The translations under genes and the position numbers were made by a program. The notes beneath the pieces are model-generated. The model had not been told where the DNA came from and made no database searches. It saw nothing but the letters and a program-made list of their open reading frames with translations. DNA of 41,709 nt from CALARM01 sp964431735 (lineage in GTDB: Bacteria > Vulcanimicrobiota > SpSt-956 > JAKJGF01). This document shows positions 32,970 through 41,202 of this stretch, in pieces. Numbering within the stretch: position 1 is the first letter of the stretch; every line of letters starts with the position of its first letter. The stretch covers positions 1 through 41,709 of the forward strand of contig CAYSLJ010000052.1 in the NCBI GenBank assembly GCA_964431735.1, read 5' to 3'.

Positions 32970-33046
32970 GAGTGAAAAGTGAAAGGTGAAAAGTGAATAA
33001 AATAAGACATTACCTGCCATTCACTATTCACTACTCACTATTCACT
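32970..33046. repeat. GTGANNN heptad array forming a hairpin
   Basis: GAGTGAAAAGTGAAAGGTGA and following face CATTCACTATTCACTACTCA and following, separated by about 20 bases (AATAAGACATTACCTGC). Confidence 0.65.
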
Positions 33047-33146
33047 AATTACAGATTTATATGCATTAACTATAATTTTCAGTAAAGGTGAATTTACCTG
33101 TCGTAAAAAAACGCAATCCTTCTGTGTTCCGGGTTAAGACAAAACC

Positions 33147-33175
33147 TTGACAGCAGAATATTATTATGGAATAAT
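33147..33175 (+). promoter_or_regulatory. Possible promoter of the selenium operon
   Basis: TTGACA at 33147-33152, 17-bp spacer, AATAAT at 33170-33175. It would give a leader of about 200 bases that includes the GCATCAC array. Confidence 0.4.
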
Positions 33176-33222
33176 TGTAGAATATTATGACACTTATAGT
33201 GTATTTCCTAATTTATTAGATT

Positions 33223-33322
33223 CTCGTCACGCGTGACGCATGACGCGTTTAATTCCTGCGCATCACGCATCACGCATCACGCATCACGCATCACGCATCA
33301 CGCATCACGCTTTGCGCATTAC
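33223..33322. repeat. Longest heptad array, with seven perfect GCATCAC units
   Basis: CTCGTCACGCGTGACGCATG and GACGCG lead, then GCATCAC repeats seven times without error (33260-33308), then GCTTTGC and GCATTAC. The identical units suggest recent slippage. It lies in the probable leader of yedF. Confidence 0.85.
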
Positions 33323-33377
33323 GAAGTCATTATTTATGGATAGAGTTAGAAACTAACTATAATCAGGAGGTTTAATT

Positions 33378-33986
33378 ATGCAAATAATCGACGCTACAGG
33401 CAAAGCATGTCCTCAGCCTGTAATCATGACAAAAGATGCCCTTCTGTCGGAAGAGCAGATAACAGTAATAGTAGATAATCCCATATCAAGAGATAATGTA
33501 AAAAGATTTGCCATAAGCCAGGGCTGTTCTGTTACCATTGAGGGGAAAGACAATTTATTTCACTTAATTATTACAAAAGGTTCACAGGCAATCTCTGACA
33601 TAAAAACTTCGGAAATTATTGATTGCCAGATATGCTCAACAGAGAAAAAAGGTGGTACATTATTCTATATAGCTTCGGATCAAACAGGTATAGGAGCTGA
33701 AGAGCTGGGACACATATTAATGAGAGCCTTTATTAAAACTATAAAAGACCTTGATGAAAAACCTGAAAAAATAATTTTCCTCAATTCAGGTGTACGTCTT
33801 TCATGTAAAGATTCTAAAGTCATAGAAGATCTGAAAGAACTGGAGAAATCAGGGATAGAAATATTATCATGCGGCACATGTCTGGATTTTTACGGCATGA
33901 AACAGGATTTAGCTGTAGGAACAATTTCAAATATGTATGAAATACTGTCTGCATTACAGGATGCAGATAAAGTAATAAGACCGTAG
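33378..33986 (+). CDS. yedF: YedF, sulfurtransferase-like selenium metabolism protein
   Basis: A 202-residue two-domain protein. Residues 1-72 are a TusA/SirA-like domain with the conserved Cys in GKACPQPVI; residues about 85-195 are a DsrE-like domain (TLFYIASDQTGIGAEELG...LMRAFIKTI...IIFLNSGV, then SCGTCLDFY). This architecture is known from bacteria that make selenophosphate and is thought to carry or sort selenium as a persulfide/selenide. AGGAGG precedes the ATG. First gene of the selenium operon (yedF, desulfurase, DUF3343, selD). Confidence 0.93.
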   Translation: MQIIDATGKACPQPVIMTKDALLSEEQITVIVDNPISRDNVKRFAISQGCSVTIEGKDNLFHLIITKGSQAISDIKTSEIIDCQICSTEKKGGTLFYIASDQTGIGAEELGHILMRAFIKTIKDLDEKPEKIIFLNSGVRLSCKDSKVIEDLKELEKSGIEILSCGTCLDFYGMKQDLAVGTISNMYEILSALQDADKVIRP

Positions 33987-33989
33987 GAA

Positions 33990-34019
33990 ACGTGACGGGT
34001 GATGCGTAACGCGTAACAG
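33990..34019. repeat. Heptad array between yedF and the desulfurase
   Basis: ACGTGACGGGTGATGCGTAA and CGCGTAACAGG, directly after the yedF stop. It interrupts an otherwise compact operon. Confidence 0.65.
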
Positions 34020-34061
34020 GCAAATACTGAGAATAAAGAAAGAAGGTTGGAAATTAATAAA

Positions 34062-35198
34062 ATGGTATATTTTGACAATTCCGCCACATCTTTTCCCAAA
34101 CCTCCCTGTGTAATAGAAGCCATAGGAGATTATCTGAAACATACAGGAGCCAGTGCTGGAAGATCTGGATATAAAACAGCCCTGAATGCAGTGAAAATGG
34201 TCTTTTCATGCAGAGAAAAACTAGCCAGGCTGTTTAACATAAAAGATTCTTCAAGGGTTGTTTTTACTTCAGGTGCTACGGAATCTCTGAATACTGCCAT
34301 ATTCGGTATTATAGAAGAAGGGGATGAAGTAGTTACAACTACTATGGAACATAATTCTGCTATGAGACCTTTACGATATCTTGAAAAAACAAAATCTATA
34401 AAGATAAAATTTCTTAAGATGGATAAATACGGTGCTCTGGAAGAAAGAGATATTAAAGAGAAAATAACAGAAAAGACAAAACTGGTAGTAGTAAATCACG
34501 TGTCAAATATTACCGGTTCCATTGTTCCCCTGGAATATTTCAGAGATGTTAAAAAAAATGCTGTCTTACTTGTAGATGGGGCACAATCTGCAGGAATTTA
34601 TCCACTGGATGTGGAGAAATATTCTATAGATCTTCTGGCATTTACAGGACACAAAGGACTCATGGGAGTAACAGGCACAGGAGGACTTTATGTAAGAGAA
34701 AATATTCAGATAAAACCTTTAAAATTAGGCGGTACAGGAAGTATATCGGAAAAAGAAGAACAGCCTGATTTTTTCCCTGACAGAATGGAATCCGGAACTC
34801 TTAATACTACAGGTATTGCAGGCTTGAATTCATCTCTTGATTTTATATTAAATAAAGGTATAGAAAATATTCTCTCTCATGAAAGAAAACTTTCCGAATA
34901 TTTTATGGAAAAAATTAACACTGTTGATGACATTATTCTATATGGCCCGCAGGAGACGGAAAAAAGACTGGCTGTATTTTCAATCAATATAAAAGATAGA
35001 GATCCTGCAGAAGTTGGCTATATACTTGACAGAAAATATGATATCTGTGTAAGAGTCGGTCTTCACTGCGCTCCTTCTGCCCATAAAACAACAGGAACTT
35101 ACCCGAAAGGTACAATCAGAATAAGTTTCGGATATTTCAACAGTTTTGATGATATAGATTTTTTAGTTGCATCCCTCAAAGAGATAATTAAAACATGA
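34062..35198 (+). CDS. Csd/SufS-type cysteine desulfurase of the selenium operon
   Basis: A 378-residue PLP enzyme of aminotransferase class V that takes S or Se from cysteine or selenocysteine. Seen: MVYFDNSATSFPKP at the start, SGATESLN, TMEHNS, VDGAQSAG, PLP Lys in FTGHKGLMG, and the catalytic Cys in VGLHCAPSAH. A TTG at 34047 is also open, but the ATG at 34062 gives the usual family N-terminus; the ribosome site AGAAGG is a little far from it. Members beside yedF and selD are thought to supply selenium for selenophosphate. The last 54 bases are copied again directly after the stop codon. Confidence 0.92.
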   Translation: MVYFDNSATSFPKPPCVIEAIGDYLKHTGASAGRSGYKTALNAVKMVFSCREKLARLFNIKDSSRVVFTSGATESLNTAIFGIIEEGDEVVTTTMEHNSAMRPLRYLEKTKSIKIKFLKMDKYGALEERDIKEKITEKTKLVVVNHVSNITGSIVPLEYFRDVKKNAVLLVDGAQSAGIYPLDVEKYSIDLLAFTGHKGLMGVTGTGGLYVRENIQIKPLKLGGTGSISEKEEQPDFFPDRMESGTLNTTGIAGLNSSLDFILNKGIENILSHERKLSEYFMEKINTVDDIILYGPQETEKRLAVFSINIKDRDPAEVGYILDRKYDICVRVGLHCAPSAHKTTGTYPKGTIRISFGYFNSFDDIDFLVASLKEIIKT

Positions 35199-35255
35199 AC
35201 ATTTGACGAAATAGATTTTTTAATAGCAGTTCTTAAAGAGATAATTAAAACATGA
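35139..35255 (+). repeat. Tandem duplication of the desulfurase 3' end
   Basis: 35139-35198 and 35198-35255 are diverged copies sharing ATAGATTTTTTA and AAAGAGATAATTAAAACATG. The second copy stays in frame after the stop (TFDEIDFLIAVLKEIIKT) and ends with ATGA, which contains the start of the DUF3343 gene. Confidence 0.85.
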
Positions 35256-35497
35256 AAAAATGTGTGGCCCTTTTTAAATCAATCCATGACGTTCTTAAAA
35301 TAGAAGAAATATTACAGAAAGAACACATATACTGTGATATAATACCATTGCCCAGGGATATAAGTAAAAGCTGTGGTATGGGAATAGTATTTAACTGTAA
35401 TGACCATAAAAAAATAACAGATAAATCCAGAGAACATACCGTTGAAATACAGCACTTATACAGATTACAAGATGGGCAGTTTCAACTTATGACATAA
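35252..35497 (+). CDS. DUF3343 putative selenium/sulfur carrier
   Basis: An 81-residue small protein of the DUF3343 family, with a single-domain fold and the conserved Cys in ISKSCGMGI. Such proteins are often encoded with selD, yedF and a desulfurase and may carry Se or S. The ATG overlaps the stop of the duplicated desulfurase tail (ATGA), suggesting that translational coupling existed before the duplication. selD follows 16 bp downstream. No other Cys pair; cytoplasmic. Confidence 0.85.
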   Translation: MKKCVALFKSIHDVLKIEEILQKEHIYCDIIPLPRDISKSCGMGIVFNCNDHKKITDKSREHTVEIQHLYRLQDGQFQLMT

Positions 35498-35513
35498 AGG
35501 TGGTGACGCTACA

Positions 35514-36545
35514 ATGACAAAACCTCTTACTCATTTTTCAAAAGCAGCAGGTTGAGCAGCAAAAATAGGTCCGTCGGACCTGCATAATGTTATTAAAGGT
35601 CTGCCACTCATGGCAGACCCGAACCTCATTGTAGGGATAGAAAATTCAGATGATGCAGGTGTTTATAAAATATCCGATGAACTTGCACTTATTCAGACTG
35701 TAGATTTTTTTACCCCCATAGTGGATGACCCGTATTTATTCGGTCAAATTGGAGCAACAAATTCCCTGAGTGATATATATGCCATGGGCGGAAAACCTCT
35801 GACTGTCATGAATATAGTATGTTTTCCCATAAAAGAACTGCCTGGAGATATTTTAAAGAAAATACTCCTGGGAGGCATAGAAAAAATAAGAGAAGCAGGA
35901 GCGCTCCTTGTAGGAGGGCACAGTGTGGAAGATTCTGAAATCAAATACGGTCTCTCTGTTACAGGTATAATCCATCCGAAAAAGGTTATTTCCAATAAAG
36001 GTGCAAAACCGGGCGATAAGCTTATACTTACAAAACCTCTGGGAACAGGCATCATATCCACTGCCATAAAAGCAGGCATGGCTTCTTCTAAAGCTATAGA
36101 AGAAATTACCATGTCGATGAGTACACTGAATAAAAGAGCAGGTGAAATTATGGGAGAAGTGGGAGCAAACGCCTGCACCGACATAACAGGCTTCGGCCTT
36201 ACAGGACATTTGCTGGAAGTTTTAAGAGCAGGTAATGTGGGTGCTATCATCTATCATGACAGAGTGCCGGTATTTTCGGAAGCCATGAATTATGCAGAAA
36301 TGGGTCTTGTGCCGGCAGGAACTCATCTGAATAAAAACTATTATTCATGCAGTGTTATTTCTGACACTGACATATCAGTTTTTAAAGAAGATATTCTCTA
36401 TGATGCACAGACATCGGGAGGACTTTTAATATCCATACCTGAAGAAAAAGCTTCCCTTTTTAAAGAAAAATTTGGAAACTGTGCAATTATAGGAGAAATC
36501 ATAGAAGAACCTCGGAGAAAAATTATTTTAAAAAACAGTCAATAA
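35514..36545 (+). CDS. selD: Selenide, water dikinase (selenophosphate synthetase), a selenoprotein
   Basis: A 343-residue SelD that makes selenophosphate from selenide and ATP. Plain ORF calling starts it at 35610, but the frame extends to the ATG at 35514 (ribosome site AAAGGTGG) through one in-frame TGA at 35553-35555. This gives KAAG-U14-AAK17, the active-site G-[CU]-x-x-K motif with Sec in place of Cys. The rest matches SelD: DDAGVY, QTVDFFTPIVDDPY, FGQIGATNSLSDIYAMGG, TDITGFGLTGHLLE and TSGGLL. A hairpin for Sec insertion follows the UGA. The organism must also have SelA, SelB and tRNA-Sec elsewhere. Last gene of the selenium operon. Confidence 0.97.
35553..35582 (+). promoter_or_regulatory. 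UGA(Sec) codon with downstream bacterial SECIS-like hairpin
   Basis: UGA at 35553-35555; 11 bases later AGGTCC (35567-35572) pairs perfectly with GGACCT (35576-35581) around GTC. Distance and apical G/U fit a bacterial SECIS. Confidence 0.8.
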
Positions 36546-36570
36546 ATTTTACAGATTACAAAAATATTCA

Positions 36571-36628
36571 TCGTGGTGAGTGATGAGTAATCTCGCTTTA
36601 CTCACCATTCACTACTCACTACTCACTA
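36571..36628. repeat. Heptad hairpin between selD and the hybrid kinase
   Basis: GTGAGTGATGAGTAA pairs (13 of 15) with TTACTCACCATTCAC, and CACTACTCAC units continue to five bases before the next ATG. It may end the selenium transcript. Confidence 0.65.
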
Positions 36629-36631
36629 ATT

Positions 36632-39600
36632 ATGATTAATTTTTTAAAAGTTCACGATAATAAATCAGTATTAAAATATAGACTCTATACAGCTGTTACA
36701 ATAATATTTGTTTTAATATGCGGCTCTATAGCGACATATAAAGCAGGGATAAACAGAGACAGTGAATTGAGAACAAATTTAATATCCAGAACAAAACTTG
36801 CTTCTGCTTCCATAGATCCGGATAAATTAAAAAGCCTCAAAGGAGAACTGTCTGATTTAAAAACCGGTGATTATCAATATTTAAAAGAAAAAATAATTTC
36901 TGTTCGTGCAATGGAATCAGATATCAGATTTATTTATTTACTAGGGCTTCGTAATGGGAACATATTTTTCTTTATGGATTCAGAACCGGCGAGTTCTCCC
37001 GATTATTCTCCACCGGGTCAGTTATATGATGAAGCAAGTGTAGATCTCAGAGAGATATTTACAAACAAAGAGACTTTCTGTGAAGGACCTCTGCCCGATA
37101 GATGGGGCTTATGGGTAACAGGTTTCGTGCCAGTAATCAATCATGATACAGGTGAAATTATAGCCGTCTGCGGTATGGATATAGACGGGAAAGACTGGAA
37201 TCGTCTTATTACTGCCAGCCGTATTACACCGGTAAGTGTTACAGCTATTATAACTCTCCTATTAATTATCTTTTTTATTCTTCACTGCTTATCAGGTGAA
37301 TTTTCTATAAAGATAATAGACTCTGAAAAAAAATATCGTACCCTCTTCAGTGAAATGCTGAGCGGTCTTTCTCTTTACAGGGTAATTGTCAATAAAGCTG
37401 GCCAGCCGGTAGATTTCCAGTTTCTGGATGTTAACCCTGCTTTTGAAAAGCTCACAGGCTTCAAAAGAGAAGATATAATAGGAAAAAAACGCAGAGATCT
37501 TAAGATTGATATAAATGATGAATGGATTAACATATTTAATGAAGTTTATCTTACAGGGAAACCGAGTCACTTTGAAAAATATCATGCCGGTTTTAATAAA
37601 TACCTTGATGTAATAGTCTACAGTCCTCAACCAGGTCATTTAGCAGTTAATTTCAATGATATTACAGAAAATAAAGAAGCAGAAAAAGCTTTAAAGGAAA
37701 GTGAAGAAAAATTCAGATCCATAACTATAGCTGCCCAGGATGGAATTATAATTATGGATAACAGAGGTAACATATCATACTGGAATGAGGCAGCGGAAAA
37801 AATCTTCGGATATAAAGAAGAAGAAATAATCGGTAAAAATCTTCACCATACCCTGGCTCCTGAATACTATAAAAAAGATTTTTCAGGAGCTATTGAAAAG
37901 TGGAAGGATACAGGTCTTGGTAATGTTACAGGTAAACTGGTCGAATTAAAAGCTTTAAGGAAAGACGGAAAAGAAATTGAAATAGAACTTTCCCTGTCAT
38001 CTGTTAAACTGGGTAATAAATGGCATGCCATAGGTATTGTCCGTGACATTACAGAGAAAACCAGGGTTCAGAAAGAACTGAAAAAAGCCAGAGATGAAGC
38101 GGAAGAAGCAAGTATTGCAAAAAGCCAGTTTCTTGCAAATATGAGCCATGAAATAAGAACACCGATGAATGGAATTATTGGTATGACAGATTTACTGTTA
38201 GATACAGAACTGACAGATACTCAGAGAGAATTTGCCCTGACTGTAGAAAAATCTGCAGATTCACTGTTAAGTCTGATAAATGATATTTTAGATTTTTCAA
38301 AAATAGAATCAGGAAAATTAGAACTTGAAATACTCGAATTTGACTTGAGAGCAGTAGTAGAAGATGTAGTAGATCTGCTTGCACTGAAAGCCTCTGAAAA
38401 AAAACTTGCCTTCGGTTATTTAATGTACAGCAATGTGCCTGAAATGTTATGGGGCGATCCGGGAAGATTAAGGCAAATTCTCATCAATCTTACCGGAAAT
38501 GCCATTAAATTTACGGAAAAAGGAGAAGTACTGATAAGTATAAAACTTGAAGAAGATAATGCTCCCCGTGTTAAAATAAGATTTTCTATCAGTGATACAG
38601 GTATAGGAATACCGGAAGAACTTATAAAAAATCTATTTCAATCCTTTTCACAGGTAGATAGCTCTATTACAAGAAAATACGGAGGAACAGGCCTCGGGCT
38701 TGCTATATCAAAATATCTTTCAGAGATGATGGATGGAGAAATAGGAGTAGAAAGCATACCGGGGAAAGGTTCAACCTTCTGGTTTACGGCAGGGTTTAAA
38801 AAGCAATCAGGAGAAAGGCCTCCCACAATAAAAATAGAAGATATAAAAGGGACAAAAATACTTATTGTAGATGATAATAAAACAAACCGTTTTGTTCTGA
38901 GTCAACAGCTCCGTTTATTCGAATGTGACTGTGCAGAGGCGGAACATGGAACTATTGCTCTTAAAATACTCAATGAAGCAGCGGAAAAGAATAATCCCTT
39001 TAACATTGCAATTATAGATATGCAGATGCCGGAAATAGATGGTATAATGCTCGGAAAACTGATTAAAAAGAATGAAAAAATCGGAGAAACCATACTCATT
39101 ATGTTAAGTTCCCTGGGACATACGGAAGATGCCATAGCAATGAAAGATACAGGATTTTCCGCATATCTTACAAAACCAGTAAAACAGGGGCAGCTTTACA
39201 GATGTCTGATGGAAGCAATGGGACGTAAACCTGCAAGAACTCATGTTACAGCGAGCCCGATGAAATCTATTATTTCAGATGAGATAAAACAAAAAACCAG
39301 AATTCTTCTGGCAGAAGATAACATTACAAACCAGAAAGTGGCTTTAAAAATACTTGAAAAAATCGGATTTCGTGCCAGTGCAGTCGCAACCGGTAAAGAA
39401 GTACTGGAAGCTATTGAAAAGTTCCCTTACGATTTAATCCTTATGGATGTGCAGATGCCGGAAATGGACGGACTGACTGCCACATCAACCATAAGAGATA
39501 AAGAAAAAGGTATGAACAGACATATACCGATTATAGCAATGACAGCCCATGCAATGAAAGGTGACAGGGAAAGATGTATAGCGGCAGGGATGGATGATTA

Positions 39601-40036
39601 TATGCAAAAACCGGTTCAGCCAAAAGAACTTCTCAGAATTATAGAACTTTTCCTTTATAAAGAGGAAAAAGCTTCTCCTTATAAACCTGACTGCAGCGAA
39701 ATAAAAGGAAACGAAATTTATGACAGGGAAACCTTCATGAAGCGTATTGAAGGTGACAGGGAATTCGAAAAAGAAATTATTGAAATGATTTTAAGAGATA
39801 TACCTGATAACATAGAAGAATTAAGTAAATCTATAGATAAAGGAAATATATCTCATATAGCCCATCTGGCCCATACAATCAAGGGACTGGCAGCAAATAT
39901 TCATGCAAATCTATTAAAAGAAGCTACTTATGATTTTGAATATTTATGTAAAAGCGGAGAAATAAACATGGAACTTTTTGAACATATTAAAAAGAGATTT
40001 GAAGAATTAAAAATATATCTTAAAGATTTTACATAA
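36632..40036 (+). CDS. Membrane hybrid histidine kinase, sensor-PAS-PAS-HisKA-HATPase-REC-REC-Hpt
   Basis: An 1134-residue complete phosphorelay protein. TM1 (about 16-36), extracellular sensor (about 37-195), TM2 (about 196-220), two PAS domains (about 230-480), HisKA with His in NMSHEIRTPMN, HATPase (DTGIGIPEE; GGTGLGLA), REC1 (IIDMQMPEIDG), REC2 (LMDVQMPEMDG) and Hpt with His in LAHTIKGLAANI. The domain set is like BarA/GacS. The final acceptor must be a separate regulator, not found next to it. The start ATG at 36632 lacks a ribosome site and directly follows a heptad array; no better start is visible. rlmN follows 59 bp downstream. Confidence 0.95.
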   Translation: MINFLKVHDNKSVLKYRLYTAVTIIFVLICGSIATYKAGINRDSELRTNLISRTKLASASIDPDKLKSLKGELSDLKTGDYQYLKEKIISVRAMESDIRFIYLLGLRNGNIFFFMDSEPASSPDYSPPGQLYDEASVDLREIFTNKETFCEGPLPDRWGLWVTGFVPVINHDTGEIIAVCGMDIDGKDWNRLITASRITPVSVTAIITLLLIIFFILHCLSGEFSIKIIDSEKKYRTLFSEMLSGLSLYRVIVNKAGQPVDFQFLDVNPAFEKLTGFKREDIIGKKRRDLKIDINDEWINIFNEVYLTGKPSHFEKYHAGFNKYLDVIVYSPQPGHLAVNFNDITENKEAEKALKESEEKFRSITIAAQDGIIIMDNRGNISYWNEAAEKIFGYKEEEIIGKNLHHTLAPEYYKKDFSGAIEKWKDTGLGNVTGKLVELKALRKDGKEIEIELSLSSVKLGNKWHAIGIVRDITEKTRVQKELKKARDEAEEASIAKSQFLANMSHEIRTPMNGIIGMTDLLLDTELTDTQREFALTVEKSADSLLSLINDILDFSKIESGKLELEILEFDLRAVVEDVVDLLALKASEKKLAFGYLMYSNVPEMLWGDPGRLRQILINLTGNAIKFTEKGEVLISIKLEEDNAPRVKIRFSISDTGIGIPEELIKNLFQSFSQVDSSITRKYGGTGLGLAISKYLSEMMDGEIGVESIPGKGSTFWFTAGFKKQSGERPPTIKIEDIKGTKILIVDDNKTNRFVLSQQLRLFECDCAEAEHGTIALKILNEAAEKNNPFNIAIIDMQMPEIDGIMLGKLIKKNEKIGETILIMLSSLGHTEDAIAMKDTGFSAYLTKPVKQGQLYRCLMEAMGRKPARTHVTASPMKSIISDEIKQKTRILLAEDNITNQKVALKILEKIGFRASAVATGKEVLEAIEKFPYDLILMDVQMPEMDGLTATSTIRDKEKGMNRHIPIIAMTAHAMKGDRERCIAAGMDDYMQKPVQPKELLRIIELFLYKEEKASPYKPDCSEIKGNEIYDRETFMKRIEGDREFEKEIIEMILRDIPDNIEELSKSIDKGNISHIAHLAHTIKGLAANIHANLLKEATYDFEYLCKSGEINMELFEHIKKRFEELKIYLKDFT

Positions 40037-40095
40037 TAGCAGGCAAAAATAGCTAACTGCTGAACCCTTATTCAGAATAGAAAGGAACATGAAAA

Positions 40096-41151
40096 TTGAT
40101 CGATTTAAAAGGTAAAACAGAAGAAGAACTGGCTAATTTTTTTATTTCCACAGGAGAAAAATCTTTCCGGGGAAAACAATTATATCAATGGATTTATTAT
40201 AAAAAAGAAAGTGATTTCTCTCAAATGACCAATATAAGTAAAGAACTGAGAGAAAAACTGAAAGAAATTGCTTTTATATCAGATATAAAAATGCGTGACA
40301 GGCAGATATCTGCAAACAAAAATACTGAAAAATATCTTTTTGAATTAAGTGACGGAAATCTTATAGAAACAGTTTTAATGAGATATGAAGAAAATCACTC
40401 CTCCAACCGTATAACTCTATGTATATCGACTCAGGCAGGATGTGCCCTTAAATGCAGTTTCTGTGCGTCAGGCCAGAAAGGTCTTGTAAGAAATTTAACT
40501 CATGTAGAGATTATAGACCAGGTTATTCAGGTACAGAAATTACTCTCCAGTACAGATGAAAGAATCGGAAATATTGTAATCATGGGTATAGGAGAACCTC
40601 TGGCAAATTACGATAATCTCATAAAAGCAGTAAACATGATAAAATATTCTCATGGTATAGGAATAGGCCGCAGAAATATAGCGATTTCAACATCAGGCAT
40701 TGTACCTGGCATAAAGAGACTTGCCCATGAAGGACTGGGATGTAAACTGGCTATTTCGCTTCATGCATATAATAATCAGTTAAGATCTAAATTAATGCCT
40801 GTAAATAATACTTACCCAATAGAAGAATTACTTGAAGCCTGTACATATTATCAGAAGATTACAGGTGACAGAATAACCTTTGAATATATCCTCATAAAAG
40901 GGATTAATGACGATCTGTCAGGGGCAAGAAAACTGGCAAAGATGCTTAAAGACATAAAATGTGTGGTAAACCTTATACCCCTTAATCCGGTAGACCATTT
41001 CCACTTCAGCCCGTCAAATATACTGACAGCCCAGAGTTTTCTCATGGAAATAGAAAAATACGGTATAAATGCAACCCTGAGAAATGAAAGAGGAAGAAGT
41101 ATAGATGGTGCATGCGGTCAGTTAAGGGCAAGATTTAGTCGTGAGTCGTGA
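40096..41151 (+). CDS. rlmN: 23S rRNA (adenine-2503-C2)-methyltransferase RlmN
   Basis: A 351-residue radical SAM methylase that modifies A2503 of 23S rRNA (and A37 of some tRNAs in E. coli). Seen: N-terminal RNA-binding helices (SFRGKQLYQWIYYK), cluster motif CALKCSFC, GMGIGEPLANYD-type loop (here IMGIGEPLANYDN), SLHAYN, and the methyl-carrying Cys in IDGACGQLRA at the C-terminus. It starts with TTG at 40096 behind AAAGGA; the ATG at 40089 is out of frame. The stop codon is within a GTGANNN array (AGTCGTGAGTCGTGA). Confidence 0.96.
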   Translation: MIDLKGKTEEELANFFISTGEKSFRGKQLYQWIYYKKESDFSQMTNISKELREKLKEIAFISDIKMRDRQISANKNTEKYLFELSDGNLIETVLMRYEENHSSNRITLCISTQAGCALKCSFCASGQKGLVRNLTHVEIIDQVIQVQKLLSSTDERIGNIVIMGIGEPLANYDNLIKAVNMIKYSHGIGIGRRNIAISTSGIVPGIKRLAHEGLGCKLAISLHAYNNQLRSKLMPVNNTYPIEELLEACTYYQKITGDRITFEYILIKGINDDLSGARKLAKMLKDIKCVVNLIPLNPVDHFHFSPSNILTAQSFLMEIEKYGINATLRNERGRSIDGACGQLRARFSRES

Positions 41152-41200
41152 GTGGAGAGTAGTGAATAGTGAATAGAACAGACTCACTATTCACTACTAT
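41142..41200. repeat. GTGANNN hairpin between rlmN and the thioesterase
   Basis: GTAGTGAATAGTGA pairs perfectly over 14 bp with TCACTATTCACTAC around ATAGAACAGAC. The array contains the rlmN stop codon and lies 3 bases from the thioesterase stop. A probable bidirectional terminator. Confidence 0.75.
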
Positions 41201-41202
41201 TA

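Larger units (their letters stand above)
32743..33377. other. Repeat-rich region upstream of the selenium operon
   Basis: About 635 bases without a gene. In order: MITE-like copy 4 (32793-32897), a GTGANNN hairpin array (32970-33046), a possible promoter (33147-33175), ACACT-TATA-GTGT (33188-33200) and a long CGTNACG/GCATCAC array (33223-33322). Confidence 0.6.

Noticed and set aside
33223..33322. CRISPR array
   Set aside because: Units are 7 bases with no spacers; it is a simple tandem repeat. No cas genes in the window.
35196..35255. Readthrough of the desulfurase UGA as selenocysteine
   Set aside because: The following in-frame peptide is a copy of the existing C-terminus and there is no SECIS-like hairpin after the UGA, so duplication explains it better.
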